Source: Hirsutella rhossiliensis (lineage: Eukaryota > Ascomycota > Sordariomycetes > Hypocreales > Ophiocordycipitaceae). Taken from it: a DNA stretch of 64,000 nt. Below the pieces are notes generated by a model. It was not told the DNA's origin, ran no database searches, and saw only the letters and a list, made by a program, of their open reading frames with translations. Position numbers and translations under genes: made by a program. Positions 33,169-45,270 of this stretch are shown piece by piece. The stretch's first letter is position 1, and each line of letters opens with the position of its first letter. The stretch is from assembly GCF_020360975.1 (NCBI RefSeq), contig NW_025408671.1:4278001-4342000 (forward strand), in the 5' to 3' direction.

Positions 33169-33425
33169 TATTATAGGCTATACCTATAAAAAGCTAAGGT
33201 TATACTATAGCGACCGTACTAAAGTTAAGCTAAAGTAGACCTATATATAAGTAAGGCTTAACTTAAACTTAGGCTAAATAGTACCTAAATATAGGTTAAG
33301 CTAAGGACTAAGGAAGATAGATAACTATCGCGACTAAGATAGAGTTTTCTTCCTTTCTCCTTAGCTTAAAATAAATAATTATTCGGCCCTATACTACTAT
33401 ACTAAGTATACGCTAGCCCTTAATA
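33169..33425 (+). repeat. Gypsy G3 5' LTR
   Basis: 257 bp, matching 41131-41387 along its length with mostly C/T and G/A differences (for instance CGACCGTACTAAAG against CGACTATACTAAAG). The left flank is ATAAT. Confidence 0.95.
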
Positions 33426-33849
33426 TATCTAAAGCTCCTTTTAAATAGAGCTATAAAGCTTAAAGAGAGATTAAACTAAAAGGATATAATATAAATATTC
33501 TAATAACTTAGAGGAGGGAGAATAGGCCTAAGGATAGTAGGGAGTAGTAATAGGAGGGCTAAACGCCTAGCTAATAATAAAGTAAGCGATACTCTCGCTA
33601 TAAGTAAGAGAGGTAGAGATAAGGTATTAAGTAATATAAAGCTAACTATAGATATAAGAACTAATTAGCTAGATTAAAAGGATATATTAAAGGATAGATA
33701 AACCGATATAGATAGATATATAAGAGGGGGCTAGGGGCGGGATAGGTAGTTTAATACCGCCCTTAAGGGCGATAAGGGGGTCAGCGACGCTTACGACTAA
33801 AAGGGAGGTAATAAGGAGGAATAGCTATAAGAAGCCTCTCTTAAGCCTA

Positions 33850-34700
33850 GGAAAATTTAACGGATAATAATAGTACTATACCCTATAAGTATAATATATA
33901 TAGGAAAAGTATAAGATTAATAAAGAATTCTTCTTAAGCTTAAGGGAAATCTTTTACTTTATTTATAACTACTTATACGCCGGGCTATAATAAATAGTCG
34001 CTATATACTATAGAATAAAAGTAGAGAGGAGCTATAATTAAAAGGAATTCCTAAAGTACCTTAACTTAATCTACCTTAATATAGATATCTAGTTACGCGT
34101 AGTAGCGGCGATTTAAATAATAAAATAAAGAGAGAGTTAAATATTTATAGCGTTCCTCTTAAAGTTTAAGTAAAGACTCTTTAAAGCTAGAGGTAGGTCC
34201 TAGCTATATAACGTTTAGATTATCTTCCTAAAGGGGGCTCTAAGAATCTAGCTCTATAAGGCGTTAGCTATAGTCGACCTCCTTATATTAAGCTTCGCCG
34301 CCTATATTAGTTAGGTAGCGTAAATAGTAGCTAAGCTAGAAAGGGTTTAGTAAATAAAATAACTACCCTTAAATTAAAGGAAACTAATAAATATATACCC
34401 TTAAGAAAGGAAGGATAAAGATAGGGATACCTTAATAACTAGTATTAATGCCTTAGATAAATAAAGGGAAGGGTAAACCTAGCTAGAGAATTAAATATAC
34501 TTTAACTATAGAGTTAAAGGATATATCGCGCTTTATTATAAGAAGAGGAGATAGGAACCTTAGAGGGCGGGTATAATAAAAGAAGAGAGGGGCGCTAAGG
34601 ATAATAACGACTTAGAAAAAAGGGAACTTTAGTATAAAGTTAAGCGCTAAAGGTAAAAGAGAAATAGTAAGAAGCTTAGAAGTTAATAAGGGACTACCTT
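33850..34700 (+). pseudogene. Gypsy G3 gag with CCHC knuckle
   Basis: The knuckle at about 34499-34545 reads YFNYRVKGYIALYY, i.e. CX2CX4HX4C (CFNCxxxGHIAxxC type) with all three Cys and the His changed to Tyr. Upstream, FFLSLREIFYFIYNY and helices up to 34400 fit the capsid part. Gag would coat the element RNA. After the knuckle come basic Lys/Arg/Glu-rich codons (about 34550-34680) with a few stops. Confidence 0.7.
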
Positions 34701-34709
34701 ATACTAAGC

Positions 34710-35990
34710 TTAGTAACGCTAAGGGTAAGTATTAATAGGAAAAAGGGACTTAACGCGCTTATAAATACTAGCTATAATTACTATACTATAGTAAGTAAGA
34801 AGGTAGTAAAGAAGCTATAGATACCTTTCGCTAATAAAAAGAGAAGATAACTAAGGCCGTTCTTAAAAGATATTCTAGCCTTATAAATAAAAAGAATTAT
34901 AGTATTTAAGATAGATATTAACGGCTATATAAAGTAAACCTTTATATATATAGTTCTTAGGCTAAGCTATAATATATTCCTAAGGAGGCTATAAATAAAA
35001 AAGAACTAAGTAATATATAATATAGTAAGGGATTAGATTTAGTATAGTAAGGCTAAGATCTAAATAGGCCTATAGGGATCGGAAGTAATAAGAAGGGTAA
35101 AATAGATCTAAGGGGTAAGGATCGTTAATATAGTAGTATTTATAGTAGAATATTATAAGGAACGGTGTTCCTACTATAAATAAAGCAGCTATAATATACT
35201 CTCCCGATTATATAAGCTAATAAGTAGTATATTAATTATAGACAAAATCGTATCCTATAGAGCAAGAATCGTTCGTTATTTTGCATGTTATTATGCATTA
35301 AACGGGTTGCCGGTTATCGTATAATCGGGAATCGAAGGAACAGAGCTAGCTTAGAATGCTAGCTAAGACCTCTTAAGAACACCGGGACGACCAACCTCCT
35401 TTAAACATAAATATTAGTAGAACTAAGACACTTCTAGATTTACTCGAGGTATCACGGAATTCCCTAGTCTTAGGGCTATACGGCAGCCTAAATCTAGTCC
35501 TAAAAGGTTCTTCCGTTTAGCTATAATTGTCTATATAAGATAGCATGTCCGCTAGTAGATAGATTAAGAATTATTAACTTTATTACCTCTTCTATATACT
35601 AATATACTACTAATAAATTCCGTTGAAAATCCTACCTTATACTCCTTCTTCCCCTTTATTACGTAGTCTTACGTGATTCCTTAATTTCCTAAAATTCCGC
35701 TTTTGCTTATATACCTTAAGAAATATTAAAGGGAGAAGGTAATAAGGGATAATAAAAGAAGGTAGAAGATAGTTAATATTTAAGCGATTATAATAAAAGA
35801 TATAAAAAGAGTACTCTAGCTAAAGATAGCGGTAGACCTAGTAAACTATATCTTAAAGTAAGCGCTAGATATATACCTAGACCTCTTTATACTAAAAAAG
35901 GCTTTAGAAATACCCTTATATAAGCTAAGGGTAAACTATAAGATTAACTTAATACTAAATAAAGATAGAGTAGAACCCCCCTTACTATAG
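34710..35990 (+). pseudogene. Gypsy G3 gag-pol spacer and protease region, split by a solo LTR
   Basis: Between gag and RT, with the solo LTR-A at 35154-35721 in the middle. The parts left (34710-35153) and right (35727-35990) of it are G3 sequence. By order the aspartic protease should lie here, probably about 35780-35960, where hydrophobic strands are seen. I could not place the D-[ST]-G motif with confidence. No other gene is visible. Confidence 0.4.
35154..35721 (+). repeat. Solo LTR-A inside Gypsy G3 (least RIP-damaged solo copy)
   Basis: 568 bp, flanked by AATAT (35149-35153 and 35722-35726), opposite in orientation to Copia-1. It keeps TGCATGTTATTATGCATT, CCGGTTATCG and CGACCAACC, so it is closer to the Copia-1 LTRs than the other three solo copies, pointing to a more recent insertion. 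Confidence 0.95.
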
Positions 35991-36520
35991 GGACCCCTTT
36001 ATAATATATTAAAGGAGGAACTCTTAGTACTAAGGAAGACCTTAAGCGAGCTAATAAAAGTAAACCTAATCCGCTTAAGTAGCTTCTTAGCTATAGCCCT
36101 AGTACTCTTTACTTAGAAGTTAAATAGTCGCTTATAATTTTACTATAACTACTAAGTATTAAACGTAATTATAAAGAAAGATAGGTACGCGCTACCCTTA
36201 ATTATAGAGATACTATAGATACTTATAAAAGTAAAGTAGTTTATAAAGCTTAACGTTATAGCGGCGTTCTATAAGATCTAGATAATAAAGGGCTATAAGT
36301 TTAAGATAGCCTTTTAAATAAAGTTTAGATTATTTAAGTAGTAGGTATACTTATTTAGCTTAATAAAAACGCTAGCTACCTTTTAATAATATATTAATAG
36401 GGTACTAAGGGAATACCTATATAAGTTTATTATAATATATATAGATAATATCTTAATCTACTTATTAAGGTCTTTCTAAGACTATTAAAAGAAGGTAGTA
36501 AGGGTACTTTAAAAGCTATA
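35990..36520 (+). pseudogene. Gypsy G3 reverse transcriptase
   Basis: The plus frame reads LRKTLSELIKVNLIRLSSF, FYYNY-stop-VLNVIIKKDRYALPLI, FIKLNVIAAFYKI and finally IIYIDNILIYLL (YIDN at about 36435). These are the ordered Gypsy RT blocks. The first catalytic Asp (KLDV) is now Asn (KLNV) and the second Asp of YIDD is Asn. Gag-proximal spacing and the following RNase H region agree with a normal pol. Confidence 0.92.
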
Positions 36521-36699
36521 AGAAGCGGGCTTAATATTAAACCTAAGGAAATATAACTTTATAATAAAGGAGGTTAAGTACCTAAGCTTTATTATATAAG
36601 TAAGGGGTAAGGTTTAATATAGTCTAAAGAAGATCTAAGTAATATAAATATAGCGGGTACCTTAGAACGTAAGAGGAGTCTAGAGCTTCCTTAGCTTTA

Positions 36700-37420
36700 T
36701 AAACTACTACTAGGCCTTTATACTACTCTACGCGGAGGTATTAGTATACCTAGACGGCCTTTATAAGAAAGGCGCGATCTTTAAGTAAATAGATAAGTAC
36801 TAAGCAGCGTTTAAGTTTATCTAGAACGCCTTTTATAACACCTTAGTATTATAACTCTATAACTTAGAAAGAGAAATATACCTAAAGGCTAACTATTTTA
36901 AATACGTAATAAGGGGGGCACTAATATAAGTAGGGCTAAATAGTATATAATACTTAGTAAGATTCTTCTTAAAGAGACTAAACTTAATAGAGTATAACTA
37001 CTTAATCTATAATAAGGAAATACTTATAATTATATAGTACTTAGACTTTTAAGGAGTAAAACTCTAGAATATACTTACTTTTATAATACTAACTAACTAT
37101 AATAACCTAAGGTACTTTATAATAAAGAAGAAGTTAAATAAAAGATAAAGCTAATAAGTAATAAAGCTTATATCCTATAACTTTATATTAAAGTTCTAGC
37201 TAAGGAGGCTAGTAGTAATACCTAACGCGCTATCCTATTATAAGTAAGATCGGCTAGTAAGCGAAATAGATTATAGGGAGATAAGGTAGGTAGTTTAGAT
37301 AATCCTAGAGACTATATACCTACGGGGCTGCTTAGTCCTTACTAAGGGCTAATATACTAACTTACTAAGACGCTTAACTTAAGATAGGGCGGTAGTAGCG
37401 GCGCTATAGGTAGGAGGAGG
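36700..37420 (+). pseudogene. Gypsy G3 RNase H and integrase N-terminal region
   Basis: Following RT, a stretch with LYIKVLA, NALSYYK-stop-DRLVSEIDYRE (about 37190-37265) corresponds to the RNase H to integrase connection, where Gypsy elements have VxADALSRR. RNase H itself is expected at about 36750-37150; FKFI-stop-NAFYN and similar pieces fit but catalytic residues were not assigned. A slightly GC-richer block follows at 37380-37480. Confidence 0.55.
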
Positions 37421-37429
37421 AGGGGTAAG

Positions 37430-38880
37430 CGCGATAGTATATATTAGCGGAGTAAAGAGGCCTATTAAACGACCTAAGGAGGAGGCGAATAAGGGTAATA
37501 ACTAACTAAAACTTAACTTAAACTTAGGCCGAAATATACCCTAGGAATAGGCTTACCTTATACTAGTATTTAACGACTAAGAGCTATAAGAGAAATAAAT
37601 AAAGGCGCTAAGGAAAGATAAGGAATACTAAGCGGTATTCTAAGTAGTATATAAGGGGAGAGATTACTAGTACTAAAATAGTAACTAAAGGTATAGCTAA
37701 GCGAATATATAATTAATATTAAGAGATAGTTATACTTTTAAGAAAGGTTATAAGTACTAAGGAGGCTAAAGTATAGTAAAGGAGAAGGGGCTAAGGAATA
37801 AGATATACTTTAGGTATAAATAGCTTAGTAAATATATAACTTAATAGTAGTAAGATACTTAAGGAGAGAGGGGACATTAGTAATACTAGCCTAAGAATTC
37901 TTTTAGCTTAGCTAGTTAGTAATAGTAAGGTAGCTCGTCGCTAACTATAGACTATATAAGAGGGGGTATATATAAAGGTAACTTTAAAAAGGACTCTTAA
38001 AGCCCTTACTACTACTATCTTAACTATTTATATACTTATTAATAGACTTTATAATTAAGTTACTACTAACTAAGATAAAAGGTATAAAGTACCTTTAAGT
38101 AATTATAAATAAGCTAATAAAGGCGGTAATACTTAAAGCGATACTAATAATAGGGGTAGTAGTATATATAATAAGGTTCCTTTAAGCTTACTTTTACTTT
38201 TATAAGATACTAAGGTTAATTATATTAAATAAAAGGACGAACTAAATAAAAAGCTTTTAAAGGGAGTTCTATAAATAAATAAAAGTATAAAGAAAGTTAA
38301 GTTTAATATACTACTTATAAATAAATAGGTCGACTAAGTATATAAACTAAGAGGTATAAGTATACCTTTAAACGTATATTTACTATAGCTAGGATAACTA
38401 AGGAGTATAGCTACTATATATATAAGCTATACTAAATAACTACGTAGCGTTAATAATAAGTATAAGCCCGTTCTTCGCGATATATAAATATAATATTAAG
38501 CCGGTATAAATAGCGAGGGCGGAAGGGCCGCTAGCGCTAAAAGTAAGGGGGGTAAGGGAGCTTACTTAAAAGATAAGAGAGGTAACTAACTTCTTATAAA
38601 CCGCTATTATTATAGTATAGGTAAGATAAAAAGAAATAGTAAATTAAAAGAGAGCCCTTATAGAAAGGTTTAAAGTAAGTAATAAGGTATAAGTAGATAT
38701 AGCTAAATATATATCTAACTAGCTATATAAGAAGCTTAACTAGCTATACTAAAAGTATACTATAACGAAAGTAGTAAGCTTATATATAGTTAAGCTTAAT
38801 ATACTAAGGAGGGTATATAAAAGGCTCTATATAGAATTTCTCTATTAAGTAATAAAGAACTTATTACTTAGATAGGTAGT
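37430..38880 (+). pseudogene. Gypsy G3 integrase region
   Basis: The position between the RNase H connection and the chromodomain requires integrase here. I could read the C-terminal part, including the former GPFxI/HPVFHxSLL-type region near 38680-38850 (AKYISN-stop-LYKKLN, AYI-like stretch, then VIKNLLL), but not the DDE triad with certainty because of heavy Asp-to-Asn change and many stops. Confidence comes from order and length, not from catalytic motifs. Confidence 0.45.
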
Positions 38881-38889
38881 CGATAACTA

Positions 38890-39070
38890 TTAACCGCTAC
38901 TAGTAATTAAGGAGGACAACGAGCCTAAGTATATCGTTAAAGAGATTTAGTAAGTATAGTAAAAGTAAAAAGGGAGGGGTAGATAGTAATAAGTACTTAT
39001 AAAATAGTAAGGGTATATAAACTTATTATAGTACCTACTAAATAACTTTTAAGAGATAGAAGCCTTAAAG
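38890..39070 (+). pseudogene. Gypsy G3 chromodomain
   Basis: The plus frame gives LLVIKEDNEPKYIVKEI, then a Gln-rich stop cluster with KGRGR, then VLIK-stop-QGY-like sequence and NFxDxEALKGF. The pattern fits E-Y-x-V-E-E-I-L...G-R-G-x-x-Q-x-L-V-K-W-x-G-Y...W-E-P, with Trp codons converted to stops. A basic tail rich in Lys/Arg/Glu follows (39070-39240). It would target integration to histone-marked chromatin. Confidence 0.65.
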
Positions 39071-39399
39071 GGATTTAAGAGATAGTAAGGAAACGTAAAG
39101 GAGAATAATAAAGGAAGGGCGAGAGAAAAGGACTAAGAGGAAGGTAGAAGATAAGAAAGGGGAAATAAAAGATAGAAAAAGGAGAAAGAAAAGGAGGTAA
39201 GAGTTAAGGGACGCTCGCTAAAAAAGAAAGAAAGGATAAAGAAGAACTATAGTATTAAAAGGAAATAATAAAAGATAGATAAAGGATAAATATAAGATAG
39301 ATAGTAATAAAGGATAGATAAGGATAAGGATAAGGGTAAGATATAATAAGATAAGATATAAATATAGTAAGATATACTAAGGATACTAACTTAATTTTA

Positions 39400-41110
39400 A
39401 CTAATTATAAACGCCCCTTAACTACCGCTTAATTACTTTAAGATATTAAGGTATATTTAGGCCTAGTATATAAATATAATAGCGCGGGTAAGCTTAGTAT
39501 ACTAAAATAATAGTTAGAGATAAATAGTAAGATAAAGTTAAAAGGGGAATAAAGTATATATATAAAGGTCGCTTTAATAGTTATTAAACGTTTTTTAAGA
39601 TATATAGTTTTAAAGGGTATTAATAATAGCGATTATATCCTTAGTATATAATTATTATATTAGCGTCCTATTAAATAAAGTTAAGGGAAAGTAATAAATA
39701 AGGAGGTAGTATAATCTAGTATAAGTATAAGTAAAGTAGTTATAAGTATATAGCGACGCTTAATTCTAGTAAGTATTATACTATATCTTAATATTTAGCG
39801 ATATTATTTAGCTTATATAGGCGAGATAAGGTAGCCGCTATATAGTAATACTATAGGTTGCGCTATACCCTTATAGTATAGTAGTTATATACCTAGGAAG
39901 CTTACTAGCTATAATACTAAAGTCGGTTTAAATCTAGCTAAGGGCACGATTAATTTTTAGTCGGACTAGTAGACTACGCTAACCTACTTATTAATTAGCT
40001 AATTAGCGCTTTTAAAAGCGCTTATAAATATACTAGCAGTCTAGCCCCGCTATAAGTAGGCCGGCCTAGACCTCGCCTACCTAGACCTAGTAACGAATTC
40101 GTTAGGACCTCCCCCTAACCCTAGTCCGGGCCCCCCGACCGGGAAAATAAAAACCTAGGGCCGATACTAGTAACTTAATAAGTACGGCGCGAAGCCGGTA
40201 TAATAACCTAACTACTAGCCCGGCTAAAGGCCGGCATTAATAAAAAATAGCCCGCTAAGCCTTATAGTAGAAAAATAAGGCAGAGCCTAGGAAGATATCG
40301 TTATAAAATAAGGTCGGAGATAATTATATAATTAACCGTTAACTAAAAACACTCGTACTACCGATTAACGCTATATACCCCGCGTACGTAAAGGAGTTAC
40401 TTTCTAAGGTTACTTTATAGCGGGGCTAATACGATTCTAACTAACTATAACGATACCTAAGATAGCCGGCGTAAGATTCCTATATATTATAACCGCGACC
40501 TAGTATAAGGGCGGACTAGCTATAAAAGAGGGGAGGGTTTTCCTTTAAGTACTTTAGTTTTTCCTTTCTATTTAACGTTAAAGTTCTAGATACCTCTAGA
40601 TAGGTTACTAGTATAATCTTAATAATAATAATAATATAGGTCGCGCTATACTTACTAAGAGATATAAGTAAACGCGTTAACTAGCGCGAGGGTAGTAGAA
40701 TATAGTTACTTAGCGTACTAAGAGGCAGGGTACTACTACGCGGAGTAAAAAAGCTAGCGGGCGTGCGAGGGCCTATAGTAGTTATTATATAGCGCGGCGC
40801 GGCGATAGAAGTTAGGTAGAGTAAGGGTATACGCGTAAAGGGAGTAAAGCTTAAAGGAGGAAAAAGAAAGAAAGAAAGAGAGAGGAAAGAAGAGGGGTAT
40901 TTAAATACGGCGAGGTACGTATATAGTTAATAAGGTATAGGGGTATATATATAGAAGAGGGAGGAATAAGGCGGAATAGGTATATAAAAGGGCGGTATAT
41001 AGAGGGATAAGGCAAGCGTAAAGTAAAAGGAAGTAACTATACGCGCTAAGGAAAAAAGAGAGGGCGATAATAAAAAGGTAATAAGAGAGGAATAAAAGTA
41101 CTATTAATAA
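39400..41110 (+). other. Long 3' segment of Gypsy G3 with a GC-rich block
   Basis: About 1.7 kb between the chromodomain tail and the 3' LTR. The part 39950-40500 is rich in CG and CC (GGCCGGCCTAGACC, CCGGGCCCCCCGACC), and 40700-41100 is purine-rich with a GAAAGAAAGAAAGAGAGAGG tract at about 40866. No frame with recognisable motifs was found on either strand. It may be an untranslated region, a decayed extra ORF as in G2, or captured sequence. GC is preserved because few C residues stand before A. Confidence 0.4.
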
Positions 41111-41130
41111 GAAAGGGAGAGTAGGGGTAG
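41111..41130 (+). promoter_or_regulatory. Gypsy G3 polypurine tract
   Basis: Purine-only apart from two T: GAAAGGGAGAGTAGGGGTAG directly abuts the 3' LTR start at 41131. This is the expected primer for plus-strand DNA synthesis. Confidence 0.75.
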
Positions 41131-41387
41131 TATTATAGGCTATACTTATAAAAAGCTAAGGTTATATTATAGCGACTATACTAAAGTTAGGCTAAAGTAA
41201 ACCTATATATAAGTAGGGCTTAACTTAAACTTAGGCTAAATAGTACTTAAATATAGGTCGAGCTAAGGACTAAGGAAGATAAATAACTATCGCGACTAAG
41301 ATAGAGTTTTCCTCCTTTCTCCTTAGCTTTAAATAAATAATTTTTTAACTTTATACTACTATACTAAGTATACGCTAGCCTTTAATA
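41131..41387 (+). repeat. Gypsy G3 3' LTR
   Basis: 257 bp, second copy of the LTR at 33169-33425, followed by the right target duplication ATAAT (41388-41392). Confidence 0.95.
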
Positions 41388-41392
41388 ATAAT

Positions 41393-41790
41393 CTAGGTAC
41401 TTATAATAATATTTACTTTCTTTAAGGAAGTTACCCTTAACTTTTTAAGGCTCCTTATAAAAGAAAGAGCCTAGAAGCTATTAAGTAAACTCTAGGAAAT
41501 TACCTAGAAATCCTAGAAATAATAACTAAGTAGATTATATAAATATTTTATAGAGATTTCCCTTAGGGATATATTATATAGGGAATATACTATAGTTTCC
41601 TAAGTAATAATAGCTCTTTAAGGATTATATTAATATTTCCTTAAGATATTACTATAAAAATATAATAGGGAAATTATAGAGAAATACCTATACTTACTTA
41701 TAGAAAATACTAGGAAATACTATTAATATACTATACTACTATTCTTATATAGAGAGATATAAGAAGTATATATAAAATATATAAAGGTAA
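41393..41790. other. Sequence right of Gypsy G3; possible tail of the unknown gene, then AT-rich DNA
   Basis: When G3 and one ATAAT are removed, the frame of the 30.9-33.2 kb pseudogene can be continued for about 100-130 bp (FFKEVTLNFLRLLIKERA), after which stops accumulate. From about 41520 to 41790 the sequence is AT-rich with repeated GAAATA/TAGGAAAT words and nothing recognisable. Right of about 41790 similarity to 54.3 kb begins (Copia-2). Confidence 0.35.
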
Positions 41791-42799
41791 AATTAAAAGT
41801 AAGGGGATAGATAGGTAGGGCTAAGCTATTTAATTCTTATAAAGGTAGTAATTAAGGTAAAGGAGTAATTATTATATTACCTTAATTTTTCTTCTTTCTT
41901 TTATCTAACGCCCCCTTTTATACCTATCTAGTATCTTAATTAATAAAAAGATCCTACTTAAAGAAGCTATTAATATCCTTTTAACTACTAAGCTTTTTAC
42001 TAGTTTTTTCCTTCCCTTTTAGCCGTTACCGGTATATCCGTCTTATCTCTCGCTACTTATACTTCTTCTTATACTCCTACCTTTCTTTCTATACCTCTTT
42101 TTAGCTCCTTCTTCCTTCTTTTATACTAAGTATTTTTTAGCTTCCTTAGTCCCTCTTACTAAGAGATATCTTTAAGAACTATAAAATTAAGCTATACTTC
42201 GCGATATACCCCCTTAGCTATAGCCTGCCCTTATAGTAAAGGTATAGCTAATATAGCTTTAGGCTAGTAAGTATATAGAAGAGGTTCTTAGCTTTATAAT
42301 TCTCCCTTTACTTAAGGAAAGTAAGGGCCCTTTTAGGTCCTTAGGCTCTTTTAGACCTACTTAAGGAATAAGGGCCTAAAGAGTAGAAAGTCCTATAAGA
42401 AAGGGGGCCTTCTTAGAAATAAAAAACCTAATTAAAATAAGGGGCCCTTTAAAGGGAAAAACCTTATCCCTTTCTTTAGCTATAAATATTACCTTCTTAT
42501 ATAGACTATTAGCTCCTCTTATAGACTCTTAAGGCGGGCCTTTAAGGATAGCTTTTCTTAAACGTCTTTTAGCTTAATTTACTATAAAAAGATAGCTAGC
42601 CTTTACTTTAGTAAGGGCTTTATAAGACTATTAGCTTTTATTAACGCTATTAAAACCTAACGAATAGAAATAAGTCCCCTTTAGACCTCTTAGTATAACT
42701 AATACTAGTAGATATTAATATACTATAGCTAGGTTAATAGCTTTATATTTTCTATAAGAATTTATATAGTCTATATATTATTATATTCTATAGCTAACG

Positions 42800-43110
42800 G
42801 GGATAGAATTTATAGTCGTAAAGATATAAGTAGCCGGCTAAGGAAAATCGCTTTTTTTAACGCTTCTAAAAGAGCTAGTAGCTTTACCTCTATACTTAAT
42901 ATAGTAATAGTAGCTTACTTTAAAGCTTTCTAAGCAATAGTTCCTTTAAAAAGGGATATAATATACCCTTATAAGCTCTTTCTATCTAAGGAATTATCTA
43001 TAAAAAATAAATCGCTCGAATAAAAGAAGATTTTAATAGCTAATTTCTTTCTTTCCTACCCTCTTAAGCGTAGACTATATAATCTTATTAAATAAAGATA
43101 AAGGATAGCT
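42800..43110 (-). pseudogene. Copia-2 RNase H
   Basis: The minus frame reads FFIDNSLDRKSL-stop-GYIISLFKGTIA-stop-KAL and ILSIEVKLLALLEALKKAIF. Functional Copia RNase H has D-x-SxDRKSxxGYV...W-x-x-x-KQxTVxTSSTEAELLALxxAxKEAIxL, so Asp, Trp, Gln and the catalytic TEAE Glu are altered as RIP predicts. The same block is at about 55400-55590 in the short copy. Confidence 0.85.
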
Positions 43111-43479
43111 TTATTTACTACTTCTTAATACTTAGGGCTAGGATTCTAGTTATACCTAGCTAGCTAGGAGACTATAAAAGAGATATCTAGTCTAGTAGAA
43201 ATAGCTAAAAAAAAAGTAAGGAGCCTACCTTCTATTAATATTAGTATTTCTCTTACTCCCTAGCTTAAAAGGATAGATTAAGTAAAAGCTCTTTATTTAA
43301 TATAAGTATAAAGGGAAGCTTCTTATTTAGGGAATTAAGGAGGAATTTATAAGCGACCTTATCGATATAAGCGTCCTAGGTAAGCTAGATAGTTTATTAA
43401 GACCTATTTTAAAGGATTTATATCCTTAAGAACTACTTTAGCTCCCTTAGCTTAGTTATCTTATACCTTTATTATAGGC

Positions 43480-44300
43480 CTTATATAGCCTCCTTAGTAG
43501 TAGCTTCTTCCTCTTTTAGGTAGGCCTAAATAATATCGTTAATATAAAAAAAGACCGTGATTTTACCCTTTTATATTATATATAGTTCTTAAGGGACTTT
43601 CTTAAAGCCTAGGGCTTTAAGGGAACCTATTAAATACTATTACTAAAGAAAGGGTAATCTTTATAGTCTATATAGAGCTTTCCTAAGCTATAGAACCTTT
43701 CCTAGCTATTAAAAGCCTAGTAGAAGGCGTATATAGATAACTTTTTCTTCCTTAAGTAAGTAGTTAATAAAAGCGTTAACTATATCTTTTTAATCGAGCT
43801 TAAGGTCGAATTCTACTACTATAGCTATAAGGGTCTAAAAAGATATCCCTACTAAGGTAGTTGCCTTAGTAGGTAAATCCCCTTTTTCCTATTAATTCCT
43901 ATAGATTACTAGCTAGGCTTTATACTTTTAAAGGAAGCTATATTTATTAATCTTATAGATAAAGACCTACTTATAGCTAAGGACCTATTTTCCTTTTACC
44001 TTTTCTTTAAGGACTTCTTTAAAAGACCCTATCTCTTTATATAAGGCTAGGTAGTCTTTCTAGGCCTAGAAAAACTAGTCTTTAAAGGGGTGTTTTTTAA
44101 GCTGCTTTTAATTTACTAGTAGGTCTAGGAGGTCTCTTTTATATACCTTCCTTACTAATAGCTATAGCTTAAAGAGCCGGCCTACTATAAACGCTTTATA
44201 GGAACTATCTTTTATAAGCGTTAAATAGAAGTCGGAAAATAATTAAAATAAAGGAGAAATTAGTCTTCTTTTATATCGGGCCCTATACCTTCCTTTACTT
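43480..44300 (-). pseudogene. Copia-2 reverse transcriptase
   Basis: The minus frame reads LKALGFKKVP-stop-ELYII-stop-KGKITVFFYINDII (about 43540-43620). This is the Ty1/Copia RT block GFxxxxxEPCxxxxxxxxVxxYVDDIL, with YVDD changed to YIND: here the first Asp is Asn and the second is kept. Upstream DYKF/KARLVVRG-type codons are visible near 43950. Stops occur at former Gln and Trp codons. Confidence 0.82.
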
Positions 44301-44959
44301 TTTAAAGTAGGGATAAAAAGGCAGCTAGGTAATCCTTTAAGAGAGGTACCTTTCCTACCCCCTTAAGGGTCGATATAGGAAGACTAATAGAGAAAGCTAC
44401 TTTTAGATCTTCTTCTTATTCTATAAAAGGAAGCGTAGGAAGGTAAGCGTATTCTAGCTCTACCGCTTTCCTATAGTCTCCTTCTTTATCTACATTATTT
44501 AATCTAGTAGCTTCCTCTTTTTCTTTAAAGTCGGCGTTATCCTTAACTACTTTAACGTTAGTTTCTTCTTCTATTTCCTTATCTAGGGCCTCTTCTTATA
44601 GCTATTAGGAAGGGGGAATTTAGATCTTTTAAATTAGCTAACGTTATAAGAATAAGAGGGGCTATTAATCCCTCTTTCTATTAAAGAAGCTAGATTCGTC
44701 GAAAATTATATCCTTAGTCGAAATAACCTTTTATAAAAGAGGAATCTAAATCCGGAAGATATTTATAGAATTATAACTAATAAGGTAACTAATAAAGGCT
44801 CTAAGATTAAGCTTTCTTTTCTTCTTTCTTTTTAGCTATATATTAGTAGTTATAGCGTATAGCTTATAGCTATAGGTATAAAGGTAAGCTAGCGAGGCCC
44901 TTTTCTTTATAAAGAGCTTAAAGGGGGATTTCTAAACTATTCCTTAGGTAGTCCCTTTA

Positions 44960-45270
44960 AGGGTCCGGTTCTATAAGTAATAGGCGGTCTTAACGACTTC
45001 CCTTTAAAGGTCGTATAGAAGCCTTATAGTAAGTCTTATCGTTGAGGCCCTTTTTATTATAATACCCCTTAATCTTTCTACCCCTTCGTTTTAAGCCTAG
45101 GTATTTAATGCTAATAGTAGGGGTAAAATGCCCCTTTTTTAAAGCTAATTTAAGATATCCTTTATAAATAGCTCTCTATTAGACTATATCTTCTTTACCT
45201 CGTAGCTAAAGTAGGATTTTATCTAGTTAATAAAGTCTTAGAGGGCAGACTAATTATACTTACTTAGGTA
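44960..45270 (-). pseudogene. Copia-2 integrase core
   Basis: The minus frame gives IKSYFSYEVKKI, SNRELFIKDILN, then after a stop RGILPLLLALNT-stop-A-stop-NEGVERLRGIIIKRA and LLYDL-stop-REVVKTAYYL-stop-NRT. This is the Copia integrase pattern IRSDxGxEF...RGIxxxxSxPxTPxQNGxxERxxxxxxxxAR...P..LWxExxxxAxYxxNRxP. The conserved VERL is intact while the SDG Asp is Asn. Confidence 0.85.

Larger units (their letters stand above)
33169..41387 (+). mobile_element. Gypsy G3: complete LTR retrotransposon (chromovirus)
   Basis: An 8219 bp plus-strand element with two 257 bp LTRs (33169-33425, 41131-41387), target duplication ATAAT (33164-33168, 41388-41392) and LTR ends TATTATAGGC...CTTTAATA, i.e. former TG...CA. 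Order: gag with CCHC knuckle, solo LTR-A insertion, protease region, RT, RNase H, integrase, chromodomain, then a 2 kb 3' segment with a GC-rich block and a polypurine tract against the 3' LTR. RT, integrase and chromodomain motifs resemble G2 but the LTRs differ. RIP stops occur in all genes. Confidence 0.95.
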
